A stretch of 33,939 nucleotides of DNA from NCBI RefSeq assembly GCF_036555685.1, contig NZ_DATBKY010000231.1, positions 1 to 33,939 of the forward strand, given 5' to 3'. The position numbers were made by a program, and so were the translations under genes. The notes beneath the pieces are model-generated. The model was not told the origin of the DNA and did no database searches. It saw nothing but the letters and a program-made list of their open reading frames with translations. This DNA is from Actinophytocola sp036555685. GTDB lineage: Bacteria; Actinomycetota; Actinomycetes; Mycobacteriales; Pseudonocardiaceae. Of the stretch, positions 15,313 through 24,579 are shown piece after piece (positions within the stretch are counted from its first letter, which is position 1; the number at the start of each line of letters is the position of its first letter).

Positions 15313-16764
15313 TCAGGCCGATGTGCCGTTCACGGAGAAATTCTCCAACAATCCGGCGAGATCCGCCTTCACCTTGGCGTGCAGCACCGTTCCCTGCTCG
15401 GTGTGGCGCTCGGTGAGCACGTCGCCCTCCCGGTGCACCCGCGCGACCAGCTCGCCACGCGTGTACGGCACCAGCACCTCCACCTCGACGGACGGCCGGG
15501 GCAGGAGCTCGGCGACCCGCTCGCGCAGCTCGGCGATGCCGGCACCGGAGTGCGCGGAGACGAACACCGCGCCGGGCAGCAGGTGGCGCAGCCGGGCGAG
15601 CGTGACCTCGTCCATGGCGTCGGTCTTGTTGACCACGACGAGCTCGGTCGGCAGCCCCTCCTCGCGCCGGTCGGCGATCTCGCCGAGCACCTCGCGCACG
15701 GCCTCGACCTGCCACTCCGGGTTCGGGTCGGCGCCGTCGACGACGTGCACGATGAGGTCGGCGTCGGCCACCTCGTCCAGTGTCGACCGGAACGCCTCGA
15801 CCAGCTGGTGCGGCAGGTGCCGCACGAAGCCGACCGTGTCGGTGAGCGTGTAGGGCAGCCCGTCGGGCGTGGTGGTGCGGCGGACGGTGGCGTCCAGGGT
15901 GGCGAACAGCGCGTCCTCCACCAGGACCCCGGCCCCGGTCATGGCGTTGAGCAGACTCGACTTGCCGGCGTTGGTGTACCCGGCGATCGCGACGCTCGGG
16001 ATCTCGTTCGCGACGCGACGGCCGCGCTTGATGTCCCGCACGGTACCCATCGCGCCGATCTCCTTGCGCAGCTTGGAGATCCGGGCCCGGATGCGCCTGC
16101 GGTCGGTCTCGAGCTTCGTCTCACCGGGACCACGCAGACCCACCCCGGCGGTGCCGCCACCGGCGCGGCCACCGGCCTGCCGGGACAGCGCCTCGCCCCA
16201 GCCGCGCAGGCGCGGGAGGAAGTACTGCAGCTGGGCCAGCTCGACCTGGGCCTTGCCCTCCTTCGACCGCGCGTGCTGGGCGAAGATGTCGAGGATCAGC
16301 GCCGTCCGGTCGATGACCTTGACCTTGAGCCGGGACTCCAGCTGGCGCAGCTGGCTGGGCGAGAGCTCGCCGTCGCAGATGACGGTGTCGGCGCCGACGG
16401 ACGCGACCACGCCGGACAGCTCCTGGACCTTGCCGGAGCCGACGTAGGTGGCGGGGTCGGGCCGGTCACGGCGCTGCACGAGCCCGTCGAGCACCTGCGA
16501 GCCCGCCGTCTCGGCCAGCCGGGCCAGCTCCGCGAGCGACGCCGCCGACTGCGCGGCGCTGCCCTCGGTCCACACGCCGACGAGGACGACCCGCTCCAGC
16601 CGCAGCTGGCGGTACTCGACCTCGGTGATGTCCGCGAGTTCGGTCGAAAGACCGGCGACCCGGCGCAACGCCGCCCGCTCGGAGAGCTCGAGTTCGCCTG
16701 CGGAGAGCTCAGCCAGGTCGGTCAGCCCGTCATCGGTATAACCCTGATTGAGATTCTCCGTCAC
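15313..16764 (-). CDS. hflX: GTPase HflX, ribosome-associated
   Basis: A 483-residue Obg-HflX superfamily GTPase that binds the 50S subunit and can rescue or split stalled ribosomes. The N-terminal HflX domain (about 55-250) has VGSGKVQEL, the strongly conserved DRTALILDIFAQHA and GGRAGGGTAGVGLRGPGETKLE. The G domain has G1 GYTNAGKS (262-269), G3 DTVG (309-312) and G4 NKTD (about 377). The start is GTG at 16764 behind a GGAGG about ten bases upstream. Length exceeds E. coli HflX mainly through an N-terminal stretch, as usual in actinobacteria. dapF lies upstream on the same strand across about 100 bp containing a 14-bp repeat. Confidence 0.95.
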   Translation of the reverse strand: MTENLNQGYTDDGLTDLAELSAGELELSERAALRRVAGLSTELADITEVEYRQLRLERVVLVGVWTEGSAAQSAASLAELARLAETAGSQVLDGLVQRRDRPDPATYVGSGKVQELSGVVASVGADTVICDGELSPSQLRQLESRLKVKVIDRTALILDIFAQHARSKEGKAQVELAQLQYFLPRLRGWGEALSRQAGGRAGGGTAGVGLRGPGETKLETDRRRIRARISKLRKEIGAMGTVRDIKRGRRVANEIPSVAIAGYTNAGKSSLLNAMTGAGVLVEDALFATLDATVRRTTTPDGLPYTLTDTVGFVRHLPHQLVEAFRSTLDEVADADLIVHVVDGADPNPEWQVEAVREVLGEIADRREEGLPTELVVVNKTDAMDEVTLARLRHLLPGAVFVSAHSGAGIAELRERVAELLPRPSVEVEVLVPYTRGELVARVHREGDVLTERHTEQGTVLHAKVKADLAGLLENFSVNGTSA

Positions 16765-16779
16765 GTGGTGAAACCCTCC

Positions 16780-16819
16780 GTCTGATCCGTTGTCTTATCC
16801 GATGCGTCTGATCCGATGC
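16780..16819. repeat. Three near-identical 12-14-bp tandem units upstream of hflX
   Basis: On the plus strand the units are GTCTGATCCGATGC (16806-16819), GTCTTATCCGATGC (16792-16805) and a shorter GTCTGATCCGTT (16780-16791). They lie between the dapF stop and hflX start, ending about 15 bp before the hflX start codon, in what would be its leader. Confidence 0.8.
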
Positions 16820-16865
16820 GCGTTGGACGAATAGTCCCATGGTTCAGCGAACGGATCGAGCCGGT

Positions 16866-17699
16866 TTATTCCGCCACGACCATCCACCAGGCACGATCCA
16901 GCTCGCCACGCGCGACGAAAACGGCGGGCCCGGTGAGCACGGAGGTGTTCTCGCCGACCTCGACGCGGACCCGGCCACCCGGGATCTCGACCGTGGCCGC
17001 CCCGGTCGTCGCGCCGCGTGCGTGCAGCACGCCGGTCACCGCGGCCACCGTGCCGGTGCCGCACGAGCGGGTCTCCCCCACGCCGCGCTCGTGCACGCGC
17101 ATGCGGATCAGGTCGGGTGCGTCGACCACGACGAACTCGACGTTGACGCCGTGCGGGAACACCGCGGGGTCGTAGCCGGGCCGGGCCGTGAGGTCGAGGT
17201 CGTCGATCCGCTCCACGGCGCAGACCAGGTGCGGGTTGCCGACGTCCACGGCCACCCCGGCGAATATGCGGTCGCCGACGGTCGCGGTGGACTCGCCGGT
17301 CACGCGCGCCCGCCCCATGTCGACGGCGACGTCGCCGTCCGGCCGGATCACCACGTCGCGCACGCCGGCGCGGCTGCCGACCGGGAACTCGTGCCCGGCC
17401 ACCAGCCCCGCGTCGGCGAGGTAGCGGGCGAACACGCGCACGCCGTTGCCGCACATCTCCGCGACGGACCCGTCCCCGTTGCGGTAATCCATGAACCACA
17501 GCTCGTCGTCCACATCGGACGGACGGTCCGCGATCGCCTTGGCCCGCACGACCCGCAGCACGCCGTCCGCGCCGATGCCGGCCCGCCGGTCGCAGAGCGC
17601 GCGGACCCGGGCGGGGGTCAGGTCGAGGGCGGCGTCGAGGTCGGGCAGCAGCACGAAGTCGTTCTCCGTGCCGTGGCCTTTGAGGAAGGGAACACCCAC
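16866..17699 (-). CDS. dapF: Diaminopimelate epimerase
   Basis: A 277-residue cytoplasmic enzyme that converts LL- to meso-diaminopimelate for lysine and peptidoglycan. It works without cofactor through two cysteines: Cys83 in MCGNG and Cys213 in ETRSCGTGT. The opening FLKGHGTENDF is the standard N-terminal block. Length is typical. The start is GTG at 17699, four bases after the miaA stop, so it belongs to the miaA transcript. A recognised actinobacterial order (miaA, dapF, hflX) is kept. Confidence 0.96.
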   Translation of the reverse strand: MGVPFLKGHGTENDFVLLPDLDAALDLTPARVRALCDRRAGIGADGVLRVVRAKAIADRPSDVDDELWFMDYRNGDGSVAEMCGNGVRVFARYLADAGLVAGHEFPVGSRAGVRDVVIRPDGDVAVDMGRARVTGESTATVGDRIFAGVAVDVGNPHLVCAVERIDDLDLTARPGYDPAVFPHGVNVEFVVVDAPDLIRMRVHERGVGETRSCGTGTVAAVTGVLHARGATTGAATVEIPGGRVRVEVGENTSVLTGPAVFVARGELDRAWWMVVAE

Positions 17700-17703
17700 A
17701 GGC

Positions 17704-18593
<890 letters not shown>

Positions 18594-18597
<4 letters not shown>

Positions 18598-19313
18598 CGC
18601 ACCGGCTCCCACACGGCGACGTGGTAGGCGACGCCGAACGGGACGAGCCGGCGGGCGTCCGTGCTCTTCCAGCGCCGGCCGTCCGCGCCGACGACGCCGG
18701 CGAGCACCTGCCACGGCGCGCGGCCGACGGCGCCGAGCGCGGCGGCCTCGTCCGGGTCGAGGGCGAGCAGCACCGCGGGGTCGGCCGCGGCGAGCGCGGC
18801 GTGCACGGCGTCGTCGAAGCCGCCCGCGCGCGGGTCGGGCCTGCCGACCGCGCGCTCGCCGTGGCGGTGCGAGCCGTCCCCGAGGATCAGCAGGCCGACG
18901 GGGTCGTCGGCCAGCTCGGCGACGAGCCGCGCGCCGAGCTCGCGGCACTGCTCGGGCGGCAGGTCGGGCCGGATGAGCCGGACGGGAACCTCCGCCGCGC
19001 CCACCTGCTCGCGCAGCCAGCCGGCGACGAGCGCGGGCAGTGGCATGGCCGGGTCGGGCGTGGCGCCGTTGCCGGACAGGCGCGTCACGACGTCGACGCC
19101 GTAGCCGAGGAAGGTGCCGGCCGCGTCCGCGTCCAGGTCAGCCGGCCCGGCCGGATCGGCGCCGATCCCGAGCCAGCGGGGTGTGGCGGCGGCCAGGTCG
19201 GCGGCGACGGCCAGGCAGGCGTCCCGCACGACGCGCACGTTCGGATCGTCGGCGACGACGAGCTCGGGTACGAGGAGCGGGGGGTGCGGGACGACGGCGA
19301 CGCGCTCGATCAC
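18594..19313 (-). CDS. Conserved actinobacterial protein, class III extradiol dioxygenase-like
   Basis: A 239-residue protein preceding miaA. The opening VAVVPHPPLLVPELV and the later LLILGDGSHRHGERAVGRPDPRA resemble the fold and His placement of class III extradiol dioxygenase / MEMO-like proteins, with His9 and His152/His154 as possible metal ligands. No biochemical function can be assigned. Synteny corresponds to Rv2728c of M. tuberculosis. The start is GTG at 19313. It overlaps miaA by four bases, so translation is probably coupled, which hints at, but does not prove, a link to tRNA modification. Confidence 0.8.
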
Positions 19314-19421
19314 GGTGTCCGAGGCTACCTATTCGGGCCACGAGGTGAACTCTCCGGGCTCGGTACGTCACCCTGTGCAGCCAGCGACAACCGTGGAGTA
19401 CCGGGGCGCGCCACGACCTGT

Positions 19422-19450
19422 TTGAATGCGCGCGGGTACCACGCGAATTT
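19422..19450 (+). promoter_or_regulatory. Candidate promoter of the DUF349 gene
   Basis: TTGAAT (19422-19427) and GAATTT (19445-19450) are separated by 17 bp. The transcript would carry a leader of nearly 90 nt that includes a tetraloop hairpin. This is pattern-based only. Confidence 0.4.
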
Positions 19451-19505
19451 CACGGCCCTGGGCGGGCCGGGGTACCGACGTTGCCAGGCCTCGCGGGAGC
19501 GGGGC

Positions 19506-19521
19506 GCCCGCGAGAGCGGGC
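19506..19521 (+). promoter_or_regulatory. GNRA-tetraloop hairpin in the DUF349 leader
   Basis: GCCCGC-GAGA-GCGGGC is a perfect 6-bp GC stem with a GAGA loop of the GNRA class. It ends 23 nt before the ATG, just upstream of the GGGAGGAG ribosome site, so it could affect stability or initiation. Confidence 0.5.
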
Positions 19522-19544
19522 AACGCAGGCGGGAGGAGCCGGCC

Positions 19545-21377
19545 ATGACGGACAGGGACACGAGCCAGGACATCAGCGCGACCCAGGTCGAGATCTCGGA
19601 TGCCACCGCGGCAGGGGCGAGCGCAGAGCCCGCTGCGGCCACGGCGACCGCCGAACCCACCGAGCCCGATACCGCTGCCGCTCCGGCCGAGGCACCCGCC
19701 GCCGACTCCGACGTGCCGGTGGCCGACCCGGCGGCCGAGGCTTCGGCGGCCCCGAGCGCTCCCGACGCACCAATTTCCGATGCACCGGCTCCCGACGCAC
19801 CGGCTCCCGACGCACCGGCTGCCGAAGCGCCGGCCGAGGCCGCCCCGCAGAGCGAGGCGACCGAGCGAGCCGCGCAGCCGGCCGAGTCCGAGACTCCGGC
19901 GGCCGAGACCCCGGCAGCCGACGCTCCAGCAGCCGACGCTCCAGCAGCCGACGCTCCGGCAGCCGACGCTCCGGCAGCCGACGCTCCAGCAGCCGACGCT
20001 CCAGCGGCCGACGCTCCAGCGGCCGACGCTCCAGCGGCCGAGGCGCCTGCGGAAGAGCACCACGAGCCGGTGCCGCCACCGACCGCGGCCATGCCACACA
20101 CCCAGCCCGCGACCGCGGTGCCCGCCGCACCGGTCGCGGCCGCGCCGGTGCCCGAGGCGTCGGCGAACCCCGGCAAGTGGGGTCGCGTCGACACCGACGG
20201 CACCGTCTACGTGAAGACGGCCGACGGCGAGCGCGCGGTCGGGTCGTGGCAGGCGGGCGAGCCCGCCGAGGGCCTCGCACACTTCGCCCGCCGGTTCGAC
20301 GACGTGCGCACCGAGGTGGAGCTGCTGGTCGCGCGGCTGACGGCCGGGTCCGGCGACCCGAAGCACACGCTGACCAGCGCCAAGCACATCAAGGACAGCC
20401 TGACCGACGCGGCGCTGGTCGGCGACCTCGCCGCGCTGGCCGCGCGGATCGACCACGTGCTCGAGAAGGCGCAGCACGCCGTCGAGTCGGTCAAGCACGC
20501 CCGGGACGAGGCCCGCGGCCAGGCGCTGGCCCGCAAGCAGGAACTCGTCGCGGAGGTCGAGAAGATCGCCGAGTCCTCCACCCAGTGGAAGGTCGCGGGC
20601 GACCGGCTGCGGGGCATTCTCGACGAGTGGAAGACGATCAAGGGAGTCGACCGCAAGACCGACGACCAGCTGTGGAAGCGCTTCTCGAAGGCGCGCGACA
20701 CGTTCAACCGCAGGCGTGGCTCGCACTTCGCCGACCTCGACCGGCAGCGCGCGGCGGCCAAGGAGCGCAAGCAGGAGCTGGTCAAGCTCGCCGAGGAGAT
20801 CTCCGAGTCCGAGGACTGGGGACCGACCGCGGCGCGCTACCGCGAGCTGATGACCGAGTGGAAGGCCGCGGGCCGCGCGCCGAAGGAGGCCGACGACTCG
20901 CTGTGGCAGCAGTTCCGCGCGGCACAGGACAGGTTCTTCAGCAGGCGCTCGGCGGTGTTCAGCGAGCGGGACGCGGAGCTCGTCGAGAACGCGAAGCGCA
21001 AGGAGGCCCTGATCGCGGAGGCGGAGAAGATCAACCCGGCCGCCGACCTCGACGCGGCCCGCGCGCACCTGCACCGCATCCAGGAGAAGTGGGACGAGGT
21101 CGGCAAGGTGCCGCGCGAGCGGATCCGCGAGCTGGAGGGCAAGCTGCGGGCGGTCGAGGACAAGGTCCGCAACGCGGCCGACGCGCAGTGGCGCCGGACC
21201 GACCCGGAGGCCGAGGCGCGGGCGGCGCAGTTCCGCGAGCGGGTGGAGCAGTTCGAGGCCCAGGCCGCGAAGGCCCGCGCGGCGGGCGACAAGCGGCGCG
21301 CCGAGCAGGCCGAAGCCCAGGCCGCGCAGTGGCGGGAGTGGCTCGCCGCGGCGGAGAACGCGGTCGCCAGCCGCTGA
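19545..21377 (+). CDS. DUF349 protein with Ala/Pro-rich tandem-repeat N-terminus
   Basis: A 610-residue protein. Residues 1-205 are disordered, acidic and Ala/Pro-rich, including eight consecutive AADAP pentapeptides (about 124-163) and earlier PDAPA units. A small conserved segment follows (about 206-245, WGRVDTDGTVYVKTADGERAVGSW). The remainder is charged helical sequence with at least three DUF349 repeats (for example WKVAGDRLRGILDEWKTI and WGPTAARYRELMTEWKAAG), probably coiled coil. The ATG at 19545 is preceded by GGGAGGAG. Synteny corresponds to Rv2731. Function unknown; DUF349 proteins have been linked loosely to ribosome or RNA-associated roles, which I cannot confirm here. A strong terminator follows. 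Confidence 0.85.
   Translation: MTDRDTSQDISATQVEISDATAAGASAEPAAATATAEPTEPDTAAAPAEAPAADSDVPVADPAAEASAAPSAPDAPISDAPAPDAPAPDAPAAEAPAEAAPQSEATERAAQPAESETPAAETPAADAPAADAPAADAPAADAPAADAPAADAPAADAPAADAPAAEAPAEEHHEPVPPPTAAMPHTQPATAVPAAPVAAAPVPEASANPGKWGRVDTDGTVYVKTADGERAVGSWQAGEPAEGLAHFARRFDDVRTEVELLVARLTAGSGDPKHTLTSAKHIKDSLTDAALVGDLAALAARIDHVLEKAQHAVESVKHARDEARGQALARKQELVAEVEKIAESSTQWKVAGDRLRGILDEWKTIKGVDRKTDDQLWKRFSKARDTFNRRRGSHFADLDRQRAAAKERKQELVKLAEEISESEDWGPTAARYRELMTEWKAAGRAPKEADDSLWQQFRAAQDRFFSRRSAVFSERDAELVENAKRKEALIAEAEKINPAADLDAARAHLHRIQEKWDEVGKVPRERIRELEGKLRAVEDKVRNAADAQWRRTDPEAEARAAQFRERVEQFEAQAAKARAAGDKRRAEQAEAQAAQWREWLAAAENAVASR
19914..20048 (+). repeat. 15-bp coding tandem repeat (AADAP x8)
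   Basis: Unit GCAGCCGACGCTCCA occurs eight times (19914-20033) with only A/G changes at third positions, and a ninth diverged copy follows to 20048. Period 15 keeps the reading frame, so copy-number change would alter protein length in steps of five residues. Similar, older units lie at about 19764-19830. Confidence 0.95.
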
Positions 21378-21391
21378 GCCAGTACCCCGGC

Positions 21392-21419
21392 GGCGCCGTC
21401 ACCCGCGGGTGGCGGCGCC
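21392..21419. terminator. Strong hairpin terminator after the DUF349 gene
   Basis: Outer arms GGCGCCG (21392-21398) and CGGCGCC (21413-21419), a T-G wobble, then CACCC with GGGTG give a 13-bp stem with a very short loop. It starts 14 bp after the DUF349 stop and is followed by the T-rich GTTCGTGTTC. It could also end transcripts arriving from the minus strand. Confidence 0.8.
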
Positions 21420-21427
21420 GTTCGTGT

Positions 21428-21598
21428 TCAGGACGCTCGGCGCCAGATCCCCTCCCACTGGCTCCACTGCCCCGGCTCGGGCGGAGTGCGTCGCGTCCGG
21501 TCCAGGCGCAAGCCCAGGACGGGCACAAAATCCGGCGCGAACAGCTCCGCCAGCTCGGCGCGAGCGAAGAAGTGGATCAGCAGCCCGGTGGGCCGCAA
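21428..21598 (-). pseudogene. C-terminal remnant of a SAM-dependent methyltransferase
   Basis: Minus-strand translation gives 56 codons reading LRPTGLLIHFFARAELAELF, later LRLDRTRRTPPEPGQWSQW and EGIWRRAS then stop. This is the end of a class I SAM methyltransferase as I know it (LRPGGLLVH..., GQWSQWEGIW). The SAM-binding half (the GxGxG block) is absent: going upstream the frame meets only CCG and then the stop codon of the membrane-protein gene. The likely explanation is deletion of the 5' part. A very small translated protein from TTG is possible but unlikely. Confidence 0.7.
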
Positions 21599-21601
21599 CG
21601 G

Positions 21602-22141
21602 TCACTCCCGTCCGACCGGATCGTCGCGGTCGGGGCGGGACCAGGCCGTGCGGAACCACTGGATCGCGATCACGACCATCGCCACCCACGCGATCACCAG
21701 GCCGATGCCCAGGTCACCGTGCGAGGACTGGCGTGACCAGATCGCCAGCACGCCGTCGACCGACGCGAACCAGCCGCCGAGGGCGCACACCCAGGTGAAC
21801 GCCCACAGCCGGGTCGTCAACGCGAGCGCCGAGGCGACCACGCCGAACAGGGCCGACGTCAACGCGAACAACCGCGGCACCATGCTCGCCTTGCCCACCG
21901 CGTCGCCGGAGCCGGTGCCCAGCAGCACGTCCAGGCCGTTCGCGCCGGCCATCCACGGCAGGATCTGCCCGATGATCAGCACGAACACCGCGACCGCGAT
22001 GACCACGGCCCGGCCGCCGAGGTCGACCGACCGGGCGGCGCGCCGGCGAGCGTCCCGCTCGACCCGGTCGATCTGGTCCCGCAGGCCGGCGATGTCGCGC
22101 TCGTCGGCGGATCCCGGTTCCCCGCCACTCGATGCAGTCAT
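21602..22141 (-). CDS. Conserved four-helix membrane protein downstream of miaB
   Basis: A 179-residue membrane protein of unknown function. A charged N-terminal segment with a short coiled coil (about 18-38, IAGLRDQIDRVERDARRRAA) precedes four hydrophobic segments at about 44-62, 88-110, 113-136 and 144-163. Position matches Rv2732c, a conserved actinobacterial membrane protein. The ATG at 22141 overlaps the miaB stop as ATGA, so translation is coupled; another in-frame ATG four codons upstream lies inside miaB and is less likely. The C-terminal tail is charged. Confidence 0.8.
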   Translation of the reverse strand: MTASSGGEPGSADERDIAGLRDQIDRVERDARRRAARSVDLGGRAVVIAVAVFVLIIGQILPWMAGANGLDVLLGTGSGDAVGKASMVPRLFALTSALFGVVASALALTTRLWAFTWVCALGGWFASVDGVLAIWSRQSSHGDLGIGLVIAWVAMVVIAIQWFRTAWSRPDRDDPVGRE

Positions 22142-23610
22142 CGGATCGCGCATCCGCCCACCGGTTCCGGGCTCGGCGCGGGCGGCCCGAACGACGGCAG
22201 GCCGAGCCCGACGCCGGAGGTCTTCGGCCGCACGCCCGCCGCGAAGTTGTCTCCCGCGCGGGTCCGCCGGTGCGACACCAGCGGCCCGTCCGCGACGAGG
22301 TGGTGCGGCGCCGCGTAGGTGACCGTCGCGTGCACGACGTCACCCGGCCGCACGTCCGCGGACCCGGGGGTGAAGTGCACGAGCCGGCCGTCGCGGCCGC
22401 GGCCCGACATCCGCGCGGTGTCGGCGTCCTTGCGGCCCTCCCCGGTCGACACCAGCACCTCGACGGTCGCGCCGACCAGCTCCTTGTTCTGCGCCCAGGA
22501 GACCGCCTCCTGCACCGCGATCAGCCGGTCGAACCGCTCCTGCACGACCTGCTTGGGCAGCTGGTCGGGCAGCGACGCGGCCGGCGTGCCGGGGCGCTTG
22601 GAGTACTGGAACGTGAACGCGCTCGAGAAGCGGGACGCGCGCACGACGTCGAGGGTCTGCCGGAAGTCCTCCTCGGTCTCGCCGGGAAAGCCGACGATGA
22701 TGTCGGTGGTGATCGCCGCGTCCGGCATCGCAGCGCGGACCTTGTCGATGATCGACAGGTACCGCGCGGACCGGTAGGAGCGGCGCATCGCCTTGAGCAC
22801 CCGGTCCGATCCGGACTGCAGCGGCATGTGCAGCGAGTGGCACACGTTCGGGGTCTCGGCCATCGCCGCGATCACGTCGTCGGTGAAGTCCTTGGGATGC
22901 GGCGAGGTGAAGCGGACCCGCTCCAGGCCGTCGATGTCGCCGCACGCGCGCAGCAGCTTGCCGAACGCCAGCCGGTCGCCGAACTCGACGCCGTAGGAGT
23001 TCACGTTCTGGCCGAGCAGCGTCACCTCGAGCACGCCCTCCGCGACCAGCGCCTGAACCTCCGCGAGCACCTCGCCGGGCCGGCGGTCCTTCTCCTTGCC
23101 GCGCAGCGACGGGACGATGCAGAAGGTGCAGGTGTTGTTGCAGCCCACCGAGATCGACACCCAGCCGGAGTGCGCCGAGTCGCGCCGTGCGGGCAGCGTC
23201 GAGGGGAACACGTCGAGTGACTCGAGGATCTCCACCTGTGCCCGCTCGTTGTGCCGCGCGCGGTCGAGCAGCACCGGCAGCGAGCCGATGTTGTGCGTGC
23301 CGAACACGACGTCGACCCAGGGCGCCTTCTTGACGATGTCGCCGCGGTCCTTCTGCGCGAGGCAGCCGCCGACCGCGATCTGCATGCCGGGGTTGGCGAG
23401 CTTCGTCGGCCGCAGGTGGCCGAGGTTGCCGTACAGCTTGTTGTCGGCGTTCTCCCGGACCGCGCACGTGTTGAGCACGACGACGTCGGGCACGCCGCCA
23501 TCGTCGGCCGGCACGTAGCCCGCGTCCTCCAGCAGGCCGGCCAGCCGCTCGGAGTCGTGCACGTTCATCTGGCAACCGAACGTGCGAACCTGGTAGGTGC
23601 GTGTGCTCAT
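22138..23610 (-). CDS. miaB: tRNA-2-methylthio-N6-dimethylallyladenosine synthase
   Basis: A 490-residue radical-SAM methylthiotransferase that turns the i6A37 made by MiaA into ms2i6A37. The N-terminal MTTase domain holds the auxiliary cluster with Cys13 (FGCQMN), Cys49 (LNTCAVREN) and Cys83 (GGCLAQ). The radical-SAM cluster uses Cys157, Cys161 and Cys164 (CNNTCTFC). A TRAM domain lies near 375-445 (VGATVEVLV ... GDVVHATVTYAAPHHLV). A variable Gly/Pro tail of about 40 residues ends the protein. The start is ATG at 23610. Confidence 0.96.
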   Translation of the reverse strand: MSTRTYQVRTFGCQMNVHDSERLAGLLEDAGYVPADDGGVPDVVVLNTCAVRENADNKLYGNLGHLRPTKLANPGMQIAVGGCLAQKDRGDIVKKAPWVDVVFGTHNIGSLPVLLDRARHNERAQVEILESLDVFPSTLPARRDSAHSGWVSISVGCNNTCTFCIVPSLRGKEKDRRPGEVLAEVQALVAEGVLEVTLLGQNVNSYGVEFGDRLAFGKLLRACGDIDGLERVRFTSPHPKDFTDDVIAAMAETPNVCHSLHMPLQSGSDRVLKAMRRSYRSARYLSIIDKVRAAMPDAAITTDIIVGFPGETEEDFRQTLDVVRASRFSSAFTFQYSKRPGTPAASLPDQLPKQVVQERFDRLIAVQEAVSWAQNKELVGATVEVLVSTGEGRKDADTARMSGRGRDGRLVHFTPGSADVRPGDVVHATVTYAAPHHLVADGPLVSHRRTRAGDNFAAGVRPKTSGVGLGLPSFGPPAPSPEPVGGCAIR

Positions 23611-23758
23611 CTCAACCCACGAGCCTACGCGTGACCGAGTTGAGACCTTGGGGTGGTCCAACCGGCATGAAACGGACGCGAAGTAGCGGTAAGTTTCGCG
23701 CAATAACCGGCCGCTAGAGTCACGAACCCGCAGTAGAGCACGCGTGCGTGGAGGATGG

Positions 23759-24514
23759 ATGACCGAGGAGAACACCGCACCGCCGATGATCCGGATGGTG
23801 GAGGTGGACAAGTTCTTCGGGCCCCTGCACGTGCTCAAGAACATCAGCATCGAGGTGCCGCGCGGGCAGGTCGTCGTCGTGCTCGGGCCGTCCGGCTCGG
23901 GCAAGTCCACTCTCTGCCGGGCCATCAACCGGTTGGAGCCGATCAACTCCGGAACGATCGAGGTCGACGGCAAGCCCCTGCCCGCGGAGGGCCGCGAGCT
24001 CGCGAACCTGCGCGCCGACGTGGGCATGGTGTTCCAGTCGTTCAACCTGTTCGCGCACAAGTCCATCGTCGACAACGTGATGCTGGCGCCGGTGAAGGTG
24101 CGCAAGTCCGCGAAGTCCGACGCGCGGCGCAACGCGATGGAGCTGCTCGAGCGCGTCGGCATCGCTAACCAGGCGGAGAAGTACCCGGCCCAGCTCTCCG
24201 GCGGCCAGCAGCAGCGCGCGGCGATCGCCCGCGCGCTGGCCATGAAGCCGAAGGTCATGCTGTTCGACGAGCCCACCTCGGCGCTCGACCCCGAGATGAT
24301 CAACGAGGTGCTCGACGTCATGACGACGCTCGCGGAGGAGGGCATGACCATGGTCGTGGTGACCCACGAGATGGGCTTCGCCCGCAACGCCGCGCACCGC
24401 GTGATGTTCATGTCCGACGGGGAGATCGTCGAGGACGCCACGCCGAACGAGTTCTTCTCCGCGCCGAAGTCCGCGCGGGCCAAGGACTTCCTCAGCAAGA
24501 TCCTGACTCACTGA
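23759..24514 (+). CDS. gluA: Glutamate-type amino-acid ABC transporter, ATP-binding protein
   Basis: A 251-residue ATPase of a polar amino-acid importer. Walker A is GPSGSGKS (43-50), the Q-loop is in VFQSFNLF, the signature is LSGGQ (146-150), Walker B is VMLFDE (166-171), and the H-loop is THEMGF. It matches GluA/GlnQ in length. I chose the ATG at 23759 because GGAGG precedes it by about five bases; an upstream in-frame GTG at 23744 is poorer. It begins an operon with the binding protein and two permeases, the order found in the corynebacterial gluABCD glutamate system. A weak -10 (TAGAGT) lies at 23715-23720. Confidence 0.93.
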   Translation: MTEENTAPPMIRMVEVDKFFGPLHVLKNISIEVPRGQVVVVLGPSGSGKSTLCRAINRLEPINSGTIEVDGKPLPAEGRELANLRADVGMVFQSFNLFAHKSIVDNVMLAPVKVRKSAKSDARRNAMELLERVGIANQAEKYPAQLSGGQQQRAAIARALAMKPKVMLFDEPTSALDPEMINEVLDVMTTLAEEGMTMVVVTHEMGFARNAAHRVMFMSDGEIVEDATPNEFFSAPKSARAKDFLSKILTH

Positions 24515-24579
24515 GTACACACCAGGTCGGGGCCCCGCGCCGCGGACGTGTCGTGGGTGGACAGATCGGAAGGAACGAA

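Noticed and set aside
19368..21074. Minus-strand frames with GRWSVGCWSVGC repeats opposite the DUF349 gene
   Set aside because: The repeats are the antisense reading of the AADAP array; no independent coding evidence.
23611..23640. CTCAAC ... GTTGAG inverted repeat before miaB as an operator related to the TetR sites at 3.6 kb
   Set aside because: Half-sites are similar (TTGAG/CTCAA), but the spacing is much wider than the N6 of the operators, so a shared regulator is not supported.
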